Origin: a virus
Length of the DNA stretch: 23,334 bases
IMG/VR virus record: IMGVR_UViG_3300028361_000128
Location: 1-23,334 of that record
Reading direction: 5' to 3' (one strand)
Shown: in pieces, positions 1 to 7,147 of the stretch
How the letters are laid out: each line of letters opens with the position of its first letter
How positions within the stretch are numbered: the stretch's first letter is position 1
Translations under genes and position numbers: made by a program
The notes under the pieces: model-generated
Told to the model about the DNA's origin: nothing
The model's database searches: none
Seen by the model: the letters and a program-made list of their open reading frames with translations, nothing else

Positions 1-1
1 T

Positions 2-250
2 ACAGGAAAACCAATACCATCAGAGGTACTTAAAGAAATAGCAGAAAAGTTCGACAAGGACATAGTAGTGATGGTCGCATGGGACTTAGAAAACGGACAC
101 CTACACGGAGTCTCATACGCAAAAGGAAACGTACACAAAGCAGGAGCTCACACTATGAGCAAAGCATTCGTCAGTATGGCAGGCGGAGACATCAAAGACG
201 CAGTAGAGTTCGAAACATTATCAGACGATCACACCAAGAAAACGTCATGA
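2..250 (+). CDS. C-terminal part of an unrecognised phage protein (5' truncated)
   Basis: An open frame enters from the left edge and stops with TGA at 248-250, giving about 82 residues. The first internal ATG (68) would discard residues that read as ordinary protein, so the true start lies outside the window. The visible part has a short helix, then a hydrophobic beta strand (DIVVMVAWD) and a His/Gly-rich turn (NGHLHGVSY), then a helix around AGAHTMSKAFV. This fits a small alpha/beta protein of the type scattered through phage early regions, but I do not recognise the family. The stop overlaps the next start as ATGA, so the two genes are probably translationally coupled. Confidence 0.6.
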   Translation, partial: TGKPIPSEVLKEIAEKFDKDIVVMVAWDLENGHLHGVSYAKGNVHKAGAHTMSKAFVSMAGGDIKDAVEFETLSDDHTKKTS

Positions 251-534
251 GTAACTACATCGAACAGGTCAGAGCAAACCTCGCAAAGAGAATCGACGTA
301 GAGCCAGCACTCCTAGACCTCTACACACTGCTGGCAATCGTACGTGGGACCCAAACAACATACGAAGACGTACACGACGCATGGTCAGTCTGGCGAAACC
401 AAACAATGCCTACACATCAATCAATCGTACCGTTCGAGGAACTGAGCAAGCGAGTGCAATCGATGGATCGAGAATACGCAGAGGCAATCAAGGAGACAGC
501 GAGGGAGATTAATCCGAGGAATATAACGTTCTAG
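247..534 (+). CDS. Small phage protein with RyR-like / DUF7701-like motif
   Basis: 95 residues. I chose ATG 247 because it overlaps the upstream TGA as ATGA; a longer frame from 79 would lie mostly inside the upstream gene. The pattern is: LYTLLAIVRG near residue 25, EDVHDAWSVWR near residue 40, then H-x-S-I-V-P-F-E-E-L and a later D-R-E-Y. The spacing of V-H-x-x-W, H-x-x-(L/I)-V-P-(F/Y)-x-x-L and D resembles the RyR repeat and the related phage family I know as DUF7701. That assignment is from memory of the pattern. The function is unknown; a small ligand-binding or protein-binding module in the phage early block is possible. The next gene starts 2 nt after the stop. Confidence 0.65.
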   Translation: MSNYIEQVRANLAKRIDVEPALLDLYTLLAIVRGTQTTYEDVHDAWSVWRNQTMPTHQSIVPFEELSKRVQSMDREYAEAIKETAREINPRNITF

Positions 535-536
535 GT

Positions 537-752
537 ATGGATTACCAAAAAACAGCACTCGAAGAACTTCATACTAGGAGAGACACTAGACAAAGTAAAA
601 TGAAAACTAGCGACAAGATAATCCACTACATCATACTCATCGCATCAATAGTTGCACTGATAGCAGTGGCACTAGATGCAGTATCATTCGGAATAGCAAT
701 ACCGAGTACGCTGGCATTGGTCTGGACACTACATAATTTATATTGGATATGA
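537..752 (+). CDS. Small two-helix membrane protein
   Basis: 71 residues from ATG 537. The alternative ATG at 601 gives a 50-residue version starting MKTSDKII, and the sequence does not decide between them. The N-terminus is polar and basic. Two hydrophobic stretches follow, roughly residues 29-45 (IIHYIILIASIVALIAVA) and 48-68 (VSFGIAIPSTLALVWTL), consistent with a hairpin membrane protein. No family is recognised. It could be an accessory holin, superinfection-exclusion or host-takeover protein, but nothing in the residues settles this. It sits in a run of tightly packed genes and its TGA stop overlaps the next ATG. Confidence 0.55.
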   Translation: MDYQKTALEELHTRRDTRQSKMKTSDKIIHYIILIASIVALIAVALDAVSFGIAIPSTLALVWTLHNLYWI

Positions 753-1105
753 CATCAGTAAACGAATCAAACGCATACCAGAGAGGCAAGCGAGACGGAT
801 ACGACATCGGACACAGAGCAGCCACTCAAGAAACCTACAAACAAGCAATGTCACTCCGCTGGATGAAGATAGCAATTGCAGTCCTAATCGGATTCGCACT
901 GGGGATGGCTACAGAAGCACACGCACAGACGGCTACAACGTCGCTCACAGTGGTAATACCAGTGACAGTGGGAGCAGAAGTGGTATGCAACCCTACAAAC
1001 TGCCCAGAGCTACCACAGGAGCAACCAGCACAGGTACAGAACATAGAAGAGGATAGTACTTTACTGCAGAGAATATGGTCTGCTATACTGAAAGCACTAA
1101 CATAA
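749..1105 (+). CDS. Single-pass or secreted small protein with AHA-type cleavage site
   Basis: 118 residues from ATG 749, which overlaps the previous TGA (ATGA); a TTG at 743 is less likely. Residues about 1-37 are polar and charged, followed by a hydrophobic segment (MKIAIAVLIGFALGMA) ending in T-E-A-H-A-Q. AHA followed by Q resembles a signal-peptidase I site, so the protein may be anchored or exported with an unusually long n-region. An internal ATG just before the hydrophobic segment could give a conventional signal peptide. The mature part is Thr/Val-rich, has two cysteines five residues apart (CNPTNC), and ends in a short amphipathic helix. No family is recognised. Confidence 0.6.
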   Translation: MTSVNESNAYQRGKRDGYDIGHRAATQETYKQAMSLRWMKIAIAVLIGFALGMATEAHAQTATTSLTVVIPVTVGAEVVCNPTNCPELPQEQPAQVQNIEEDSTLLQRIWSAILKALT

Positions 1106-1111
1106 ACAATC

Positions 1112-1636
1112 ATGGCAACAAAAAAAGGAACAACTCGAAAGAGCTCCGCTAAGAAAGCCACCAAGAAAACGAGCAAAAAGAAACTTGAACAACTTGAAAA
1201 GAATGGGCTAGTTCAAGATAAACCTAAAAGCTCTCATGGTGGAGCTAGAGCGAACTCTGGACCCAAAAAAAACGACGACAGGGAGCGTTTGAATACACTC
1301 AAAGACCAAGCAGAACTCCACGCACTCGAGGAGGTTCCAATCACTGTCACAGTTAACGGCCAGACACAGAACATCAAGATGACACGAGCACAAGCACTGC
1401 TCGACATGCTGTTCACGGAGGGAATTAAACGCAAGAGCATACCAGCAACCAAAGAGTACTTCGATAGAACACGAGGGAAGTCACGACAACCAGTCGAACA
1501 CTCAGGAGAAATCAAGACAGACGACCAATACATCCCAGACGACCCAGCAGTAGAGGCCGCACACAATGCCTACGTGACAGAACGCAAGAAGCTAATCGCA
1601 CAGGGATACTATGAATCAGCTGATGGAGAAGAGTAG
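1112..1636 (+). CDS. Terminase small subunit (probable)
   Basis: 174 residues. The first 35 are very Lys/Ser/Thr-rich. Next comes GGARANSGPKK at about 43-53, the Gly/Arg/Lys signature often seen near the start of phage small terminases (GGxRxGxGRK type). Residues 65-125 look helical and contain TRAQALLDMLFTEGIKRK and KEYFDRTRGKSRQPVEHSGEI, again typical of small-terminase C-terminal regions. It lies directly before TerL and overlaps it by 26 nt, the usual terS-terL arrangement. Small terminases recognise phage DNA and regulate the large subunit. I see no clear helix-turn-helix, so the DNA-contact region is inferred. Stop is TAG. Confidence 0.7.
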   Translation: MATKKGTTRKSSAKKATKKTSKKKLEQLEKNGLVQDKPKSSHGGARANSGPKKNDDRERLNTLKDQAELHALEEVPITVTVNGQTQNIKMTRAQALLDMLFTEGIKRKSIPATKEYFDRTRGKSRQPVEHSGEIKTDDQYIPDDPAVEAAHNAYVTERKKLIAQGYYESADGEE

Positions 1637-3251
1637 AGACGACCTCAAACGTCGCTCACTAACGTACTGGATAGACACAGAGCGGATAGTAAACGAGGAC
1701 GGCAAAGCAATCGACCTCGTCAACTTCTATTTCCTACTAGACATCTACGAAGACCAGAGTAAGAAGATAGTGGTCAAGAAGTCCGCACAGTCTGGAATCA
1801 GTACGTGGGCTATTCTTCGTGGTCTACACCGAGGACGGTATCAAGGAATCAATCAGATCCACACACTGCCGACCGTAGGAGACGCCAACACATTCGTACA
1901 GTCGAAAGTGAACATGATAATCAAGAACAACGCCTGCCTCAACACGAAGATGAGTAAGGAAGACACAGACAGCGTCGGCCAGAAGCAAATGGGTAAGGGC
2001 TTTTTATTCTACAAAGGAACGATCGGGAAGACGTCAGGTATTATGATTACCTCAGACAGCAACGTATACGACGAGTTCGACTTCAGTAACCACGACAACA
2101 TCAGCAACTATCAGTCACGCCTCGAGGGAGCAAACAGCTTAAAGATGGAAGCGTGGGTATCAACACCGACACTACCAATGTTCGGCATAGATGCAGAGTA
2201 CGAGGAAAGCGACCAGAAGCACATGCGATTCAACTGTCCGCACTGCAAGCATAGACAGCACATGGACTGGGAGAAGAACGTAGACCACGAGCGGATGCGA
2301 TACCGATGCTCGGGATGTGACGGCACAATAGACAACAAGCTGTTCCCACTCTGGTATGCACTAAGCGGAAAGGGAGAGAAGTTCGAACACATAGACATGC
2401 GATGGGAGGCACGCTATCCAGAGCGAGACGTGTCAGGGTATCAAATCAATCAGATGATGGTGCCGTGGAAGTCAGCCAGAGAACTGATACAAGAGTTCAA
2501 CAAACTCAGTGCATCAGGAGAGCTCGACTACTTCTACAACTTCAAACTAGGACAGCCGTACATGGACACTGACAAGAAAGTAACGGGCGGACTATTCTAC
2601 AAAAACATCACCAGCAGAGAGGTGGTAGAAACTCACAGTGTAATGGGAGTAGACGTGCAGGGGAGCGAACTGTATGCGATAATTGGAAACAAGGAAGCAA
2701 TCTTCGGAATCACCAAGTGCGTCGACGAAGTAAATGGACTGGGCAAAACCATCAAGTCCAAGTGGGACAGACTGGCAGAGCTCATGGAAGTCTACGACGT
2801 ACGTACCTGCGTGATAGATGCGACATTCAAACCGAACGACGTCCTAGCATTCGCTAGAAGATTTCCAAACCGAGTCTACATGAACTGGTATCAGCCAGCA
2901 CCGAAAGGTGGCCAGATATTCAGGTTCGGAGACAACGTCAAGTTTAGCGACACAAACGCTAAGAAGCTAACGTTCGAAGAAAAGGTAAAAGTACTAACCG
3001 ACCGAGAGCGTGCCATCGATAAACTGATAACACACCTCGACAACGGAGCTCACCAGTTTTCATACAGCAAAGAAGATCCGAACTTCAAGGAGCTCGTCAA
3101 ACATGCAGAGACAATGTACGCACGGGTAATAGAAAACAAAGACGGCACAGTTAGAAGAGAGTGGGCGAACACAGGGAAGAACGACTACTTCCATGCACTC
3201 GTATACTACGAAGTGGGAATGCACAAAGCAAAGCTATTTACAAGCAAATAA
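1611..3251 (+). CDS. terL: Terminase large subunit with zinc-ribbon insert
   Basis: 546 residues: the ATP-driven packaging motor and nuclease. The Walker A-like loop is KKSAQSGIST (56-65) and Walker B is NVYDEFD (151-157, with D154 and E155). A CxxC...CxxC zinc ribbon follows (C209, C212, C233, C236), as in GpA-type large terminases. The RNase-H-like nuclease acidic residues are visible at D348 (MGVDVQ), D403 (CVIDAT) and D525 (KNDYFHAL). Length and domain order are normal for the family. Start ATG 1611 overlaps the small subunit; ATG 1623 is an alternative start four codons in. The portal gene begins 17 nt after the stop, behind a promoter-like TGTTACAAT. Confidence 0.93.
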   Translation: MNQLMEKSRDDLKRRSLTYWIDTERIVNEDGKAIDLVNFYFLLDIYEDQSKKIVVKKSAQSGISTWAILRGLHRGRYQGINQIHTLPTVGDANTFVQSKVNMIIKNNACLNTKMSKEDTDSVGQKQMGKGFLFYKGTIGKTSGIMITSDSNVYDEFDFSNHDNISNYQSRLEGANSLKMEAWVSTPTLPMFGIDAEYEESDQKHMRFNCPHCKHRQHMDWEKNVDHERMRYRCSGCDGTIDNKLFPLWYALSGKGEKFEHIDMRWEARYPERDVSGYQINQMMVPWKSARELIQEFNKLSASGELDYFYNFKLGQPYMDTDKKVTGGLFYKNITSREVVETHSVMGVDVQGSELYAIIGNKEAIFGITKCVDEVNGLGKTIKSKWDRLAELMEVYDVRTCVIDATFKPNDVLAFARRFPNRVYMNWYQPAPKGGQIFRFGDNVKFSDTNAKKLTFEEKVKVLTDRERAIDKLITHLDNGAHQFSYSKEDPNFKELVKHAETMYARVIENKDGTVRREWANTGKNDYFHALVYYEVGMHKAKLFTSK

Positions 3252-3253
3252 AG

Positions 3254-3262
3254 TGTTACAAT
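3254..3262 (+). promoter_or_regulatory. Candidate extended -10 promoter before portal
   Basis: TGTTACAAT has the TGn + TAnAAT form of an extended -10 element. The hexamer TACAAT (3257-3262) ends 6 nt before the portal ATG at 3269, so initiation at the usual distance would fall on or beside the A of ATG and give a leaderless message. No convincing -35 is visible about 17 nt upstream. The same nonamer nearly matches the GTTACAA half-site of the palindrome at 21921-21948, so it could instead be a regulator site. Confidence 0.35.
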
Positions 3263-3268
3263 AAAACC

Positions 3269-5278
3269 ATGTCATCAGATGCAGAAACAACACAATCAGT
3301 CGGAGAGTACTCTCCGTCAGATGAGGAGCAAAAGGTCATAAACAAATGGAACAAACGCTTCAAGGTAGCGGAGCGTTTCCGTGACCCATACGAAAGAAAG
3401 ATGCTTCGAATGTGGAAGCTCTATCGTGCGTATAGAGACAAGACGAACTATGCATATAACACTAACCTGATGCCTCCAATCGGGTTCGAAATCGTGGAGA
3501 CAGTAAAGCCACGACTCTCAGCCGCTAAAATGAGGACGCGGATTTTTCCTATTAACAAAGACGACGTCGGCAACGATGCAATAGAAGAGTGGGACAACCT
3601 GATCACGTACGACTTCGATATCATGGACTTCGAAGAAAAGAAAGTAGACTGGATAGACTCAATGCTTAAGTACGGGAACGGCTACGCACACCTCTACTGG
3701 GTAGACGGAGAAGATGGTGGCGACCCAGGCATGGACATCATCGACAACTGGCTACTGTACTTCGACCCGAACGCTGGGCCGAGACTCAAAGACTCAGAGT
3801 GGGAGATAAAACAAACATTCAAGAGCAAGGCACGCATCGAGAAAGAAGAGAAGAAGCGAGACGTCCGAGACGAAGAGGTAGAAGAAGACTACGAGGGAGA
3901 CGACGCAGAAGAGATAGAAGACGAAGAGACAGGGGAAACTAAGCGAGTAGTTAAAGCACACGGCGTCTACAAGAACCTAGAGTTCGTAAAGGACGAGAAG
4001 ATAGCAGACGATCCACGAAGCGAGCGACTGGAACTAGAGTCACTAAAGATGGGACAGATAGACGGCAACTCACGACAAAGCGACGACACGCAAATCTCAA
4101 GCAGTGACAAGCTAGAAGAAACAGAACTGGTAGAGATATGGGAATGCTTCGACCACGACACTGACGAGATTGTTACAATCATGAACCGAAAGGTACTCGC
4201 ACGAGAAGAAGACAATCCATACATAGACATCGAAGACGGCCGAATGATTATCGACCTGCCATGTATCAGACTGCCGTGGAGTGCATACTCAATGGCCATC
4301 ATGGAACCAGTAGAGACAATCATCCACGAGATTGCAGACTCACGAAACCAAGCAATGGACTCGATAGTCTTCAACCTAGATCCAATCAAGAAAGTAAAGA
4401 AAGACTCAGGGATAACAGCAGACGATATAGTCACAGGACCCGGAGCAATATGGGAACTAGAGAACGTAGACGACGTAGTACTAGAGCGAGGGGAAGCTCC
4501 AAACAACTCATGGGTAGAGAAAGACAACCTACTGCGTCGAGAGATTCAAAGCTCACTAGCACTCTCAGAGTACGTGCGAGGACTACCAGCATCACCTGAT
4601 GAACCAAACAGTAAGGTAGAGACACTACTACAACAGACGCAGATTCGATTTAGTCAGATGGTGAGACAGTACGAAACAGCACTAACGGACATCGTCAACA
4701 TCCTTATCAAGATGAACCAGAAGTTCCTCACAGAGAGCAAGACCTACCGACTCATAGGAGACGACGTAGACTTCAAAGTGTTCACAGAAGAGACGAAAGA
4801 GGTACGGGTAGACGCACGAGTAGAGCTAGAACCAAAGCCAGAGATTGGACCCGAACAGCGTAAGAAAGAAGTGCTGGAACTCTACAAACTATTCGTAAGC
4901 GAAGACCAGCCAGCCGAGGGAGACGAAGAAGCAATGAAGCAGTGGAAGTCACGTAAGCGAGAGATGCAGAAGATGGTACTCGATGAATACGACAAGAGTC
5001 AGTACGAAGAAGTACTACTAGGGATGGAAAAACTAGAGGACGCACAGCAGGACAAAGCAGACACAGAGGAGTCAACCGTAGAAGCAGGAGAAGAAACGAC
5101 ACCACTACCTACTACAATGAATGCACTGCCACCACAACCACTAGCACCAATCCCTGAACTGCCACCAGAGGGAGGCAATCCACTATCTCCAATCCCTAAC
5201 AGTCCTGTAGCTCCTAGCGGTTCACCACCGCCAGGATTCCTACAGGCACTGCTCAGTAGGATGAGAGGAGGGCAGTAA
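3269..5278 (+). CDS. Portal protein
   Basis: 669 residues from ATG 3269 (MSSDAETTQS). A longer frame from 3161 would lie inside TerL and adds a poor-quality N-terminus. Large size, position between TerL and scaffold/capsid, and a helical N-terminal half fit P22-like portals, the dodecameric gate for DNA entry and attachment site of the tail. Residues about 192-230 form a strongly acidic, low-complexity insert (EEVEEDYEGDDAEEIEDEE). The core is more conserved in style: ETELVEIWECF, then IHEIADSRNQAMDSIVFNLDP, then SEYVRGLPASPDEPNSK and a long helix. The last 60 residues are Pro-rich and end LLSRMRGGQ. Family call is from context plus these patterns. Confidence 0.85.
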   Translation: MSSDAETTQSVGEYSPSDEEQKVINKWNKRFKVAERFRDPYERKMLRMWKLYRAYRDKTNYAYNTNLMPPIGFEIVETVKPRLSAAKMRTRIFPINKDDVGNDAIEEWDNLITYDFDIMDFEEKKVDWIDSMLKYGNGYAHLYWVDGEDGGDPGMDIIDNWLLYFDPNAGPRLKDSEWEIKQTFKSKARIEKEEKKRDVRDEEVEEDYEGDDAEEIEDEETGETKRVVKAHGVYKNLEFVKDEKIADDPRSERLELESLKMGQIDGNSRQSDDTQISSSDKLEETELVEIWECFDHDTDEIVTIMNRKVLAREEDNPYIDIEDGRMIIDLPCIRLPWSAYSMAIMEPVETIIHEIADSRNQAMDSIVFNLDPIKKVKKDSGITADDIVTGPGAIWELENVDDVVLERGEAPNNSWVEKDNLLRREIQSSLALSEYVRGLPASPDEPNSKVETLLQQTQIRFSQMVRQYETALTDIVNILIKMNQKFLTESKTYRLIGDDVDFKVFTEETKEVRVDARVELEPKPEIGPEQRKKEVLELYKLFVSEDQPAEGDEEAMKQWKSRKREMQKMVLDEYDKSQYEEVLLGMEKLEDAQQDKADTEESTVEAGEETTPLPTTMNALPPQPLAPIPELPPEGGNPLSPIPNSPVAPSGSPPPGFLQALLSRMRGGQ

Positions 5279-5311
5279 ACTTTATAAGCACACCAAGTAA
5301 CCACAAATACT

Positions 5312-5566
5312 ATGGAAACAGAAGAAACAAACGAAGAAGAAATGGAGATGGAAGTAACCTCTCCAGAAGAAAGCATCGCAGAGTTCGCTACATCAGTAGC
5401 AGACAAAGCAAAGATGGTAGAAGCAGGAGAGATGACAGTCGCAGACTTCGTTAGCGGATGTATGGAAACGCTCGGAGCAATAGAAGTGGCAGGGCCAGCA
5501 CCAGAAGTATCGCCAATGGGCGGACTCGGAGGCAGTCAAGCATTCCCACTACCAGACGCAGAATAA
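5312..5566 (+). CDS. Small acidic protein between portal and scaffold
   Basis: 84 residues from ATG 5312. The first 20 residues are almost all Glu/Thr/Met (METEETNEEEMEMEV). Residues about 20-60 look like two amphipathic helices (SIAEFATSVADKAKMV; TVADFVSGCMETLGAI). The tail is Pro/Gly-rich and contains SPMGGLGG. The same PMGGLG string ends the scaffold protein encoded downstream, a shared tail that hints at a common binding partner in the procapsid. No family is recognised. An accessory scaffold or minor head role is inferred from position only. The leader (ccacaaatact) has no Shine-Dalgarno sequence. Confidence 0.65.
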   Translation: METEETNEEEMEMEVTSPEESIAEFATSVADKAKMVEAGEMTVADFVSGCMETLGAIEVAGPAPEVSPMGGLGGSQAFPLPDAE

Positions 5567-5571
5567 CCACT

Positions 5572-5868
5572 ATGAGTAACTACCAAGAACAATACGACAT
5601 CGCCCACGAGGTGCTAGAGATTACAGACAGCGAGGGATTCAAAACCTTACTGACTGAACTACAATCAAAAGTAACTCAGGTCACAAATGCTCTTGGTAGA
5701 GCAAACTCAGACATGGTCGATGCGGTCAAACGAGAGGGAGTAGACTCCGAGCGGTACGTGCAGAAAGTGGTAGCACTCTCGGCCGAACTAAACGGACTAC
5801 AATTCATTACCAATCAGGTCGAGCTCCATCGAAAGAGAAAGGAGTCGGCCGCTAAACACCTAGACTAA
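5572..5868 (+). CDS. Small helical head-region protein
   Basis: 98 residues from ATG 5572 (MSNYQEQYDI), directly after the previous gene's stop; an upstream ATG at 5458 in this frame would lie inside the previous gene. The sequence is entirely polar/heptad-like, predicted as two or three long helices (residues 5-50 and 60-92) with a basic end (HRKRKESAAKHLD). It has no cysteines and no hydrophobic segment. Probably a small coiled-coil structural or assembly protein; no family recognised. Spacing to the next gene is 2 nt (TAAct-ATG), indicating one transcription unit from the portal through the scaffold. Confidence 0.65.
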   Translation: MSNYQEQYDIAHEVLEITDSEGFKTLLTELQSKVTQVTNALGRANSDMVDAVKREGVDSERYVQKVVALSAELNGLQFITNQVELHRKRKESAAKHLD

Positions 5869-5870
5869 CT

Positions 5871-6146
5871 ATGGACTCATTCATGGAAAAGCTGATTGCA
5901 CTCCGCAACGGTGTCGGGAACGTAGCAAAAGGCACGTTCAATAACATGGCAAGCGTAGGAGAGCGGTCGCAACAGATGGCAGACGCTGAGAGGGCACGGA
6001 ACGAAGAGCTGATGACACAGGCATTCGGTTCACCAGAGGCGTACATGGAACAGCAGAACGCTACCAGTACACCAGAACTACCGCCGACACCAGGTCAATC
6101 ACTCGGGTCATTCTTTGATCGTATCAAGGCACTGCGAGGGGGATAA
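5871..6146 (+). CDS. Small head-region protein with Arg-Gly-Gly tail
   Basis: 91 residues. The N-terminus (MDSFMEKLIALRNGV) and C-terminus (GSFFDRIKALRGG) are similar amphipathic helices; between them is a polar helix and a Pro/Thr/Gln-rich linker (STPELPPTPGQS). The end resembles the portal C-terminus (GFLQALLSRMRGG), suggesting both tails bind the same surface, such as the inside of the procapsid or the scaffold. No family is recognised. It is placed between portal and scaffold, so a minor virion or assembly role is inferred from position. Confidence 0.6.
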   Translation: MDSFMEKLIALRNGVGNVAKGTFNNMASVGERSQQMADAERARNEELMTQAFGSPEAYMEQQNATSTPELPPTPGQSLGSFFDRIKALRGG

Positions 6147-6174
6147 TTTACAAAACAATTAAGCAACAAACAAC

Positions 6175-7023
6175 ATGGGAGATGCACGAATCGATAACCT
6201 AAAGGAAGAACTCGGCGAAGAAGAAGAGGTCGAGGAAACCGAAGAGGCCGAGGAGTCTGATGATGAAGAAGAGTCAGATGAAGAGGCCGACGAAGAAGAG
6301 GGGTCAGACGAAGAAGAGGAAGAGTCTGGCGACGAAGAAGAAGACTCAGGGGATGACGAAGAAGAAGATGACGAAGAAGATGACGAAGACATTCCTGAGA
6401 AGTTCAAAGGCAAGTCAGCCAAAGAAATCATCAAATCATATCAGGCACTCGAGAAACTCATGGGTCAACGAAACCTGACAAAGCAAGAACGCAAGGACTT
6501 GAAAGAGCTAGGATTTGACCGAAAGGACGTGGATGGCATGGAGGACATGAAGAAGATTGTAGAGGGTACAGACTTCACCAAAATGACGCCACAAGAATTT
6601 GCAACGTGGTTACTAGAGCAGAGCAACAAGCAAGCGGAAACTCGAGCTCAGGAAATCTACCGAAACGCCTCAACTGTTCAGCAAGCAGTAAAGACAGAGA
6701 TTGGGGAGGCAACAGATAAGTATCCACTCCTCAAGAGCAACAAAGAGTTCCGAGACCTCACACTGTCAGTCATCGAAGCAGACGCCGCTTCAGGAAAGAT
6801 GACACCGATCATCGAAGCCGCTGGACGAGTAGCAAAACTGATGGGAGCTAAGGAGAAAAGCGACAAGAAGAAGACCACAAAGAAACTCCGAAAGCGAACA
6901 GCAGTAGAGCAAAAAGGTTCAGGGTCAGGTGCTCCAAAAAAGACAGACGACCAGAAAGTCCTAGAGGGAATCCTAGGAGCTGGTGATAAAGGAGGAAACC
7001 CAATGGGTGGACTTGGTATATAA
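6175..7023 (+). CDS. Capsid scaffolding protein (probable)
   Basis: 282 residues, immediately before the capsid gene. Residues about 8-75 are an extreme Glu/Asp tract with scattered Ser. Then comes IPEKFKGKSAKEIIKSYQALEKLMGQ (about 76-101), the kind of short helix that follows acidic N-termini in phage scaffolds. A helical middle, a Lys/Arg-rich stretch near 225-243 (KSDKKKTTKKLRKR) and a Gly-rich end (GNPMGGLGI) follow. An acidic N-terminus with a basic C-terminal helix region is the usual layout of scaffolds that bind the coat protein through electrostatics and leave or are degraded on maturation. No protease gene is seen nearby. Confidence 0.75.
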   Translation: MGDARIDNLKEELGEEEEVEETEEAEESDDEEESDEEADEEEGSDEEEEESGDEEEDSGDDEEEDDEEDDEDIPEKFKGKSAKEIIKSYQALEKLMGQRNLTKQERKDLKELGFDRKDVDGMEDMKKIVEGTDFTKMTPQEFATWLLEQSNKQAETRAQEIYRNASTVQQAVKTEIGEATDKYPLLKSNKEFRDLTLSVIEADAASGKMTPIIEAAGRVAKLMGAKEKSDKKKTTKKLRKRTAVEQKGSGSGAPKKTDDQKVLEGILGAGDKGGNPMGGLGI

Positions 7024-7045
7024 TACTAAGTAGGAAAAGAGCATG

Positions 7046-7085
7046 GGTGTGGGACTGCCCCCAGACCACTGAGCCGTTACGACGG
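7046..7085 (+). promoter_or_regulatory. Two hairpins in the capsid leader
   Basis: The 124 nt between scaffold and capsid hold two inverted repeats. Arms 7046-7053 (GGTGTGGG) and 7060-7067 (CCCAGACC) pair 7 of 8 around a 6-nt loop. Arms CCGT (7074-7077) and ACGG (7082-7085) close a TACG tetraloop, which belongs to the stable UNCG class. A GGAGG at 7092-7096 lies about 50 nt before the capsid ATG, too far to serve as its ribosome-binding site. Likely roles are message stabilisation, processing or attenuation ahead of the most abundant product. No U-run follows, so a strong terminator is unlikely. Confidence 0.45.
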
Positions 7086-7147
7086 GAACTCGGAGGAAAT
7101 CTAAAACCAGACGACAACCAACTTATTAACGCTAAACACATAACATT

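Noticed and set aside
6159-6434. Minus-strand frame of almost pure serine opposite the scaffold.
   Set aside because: It is the reverse complement of the GAA/GAC-rich acidic tract, a classic shadow ORF.
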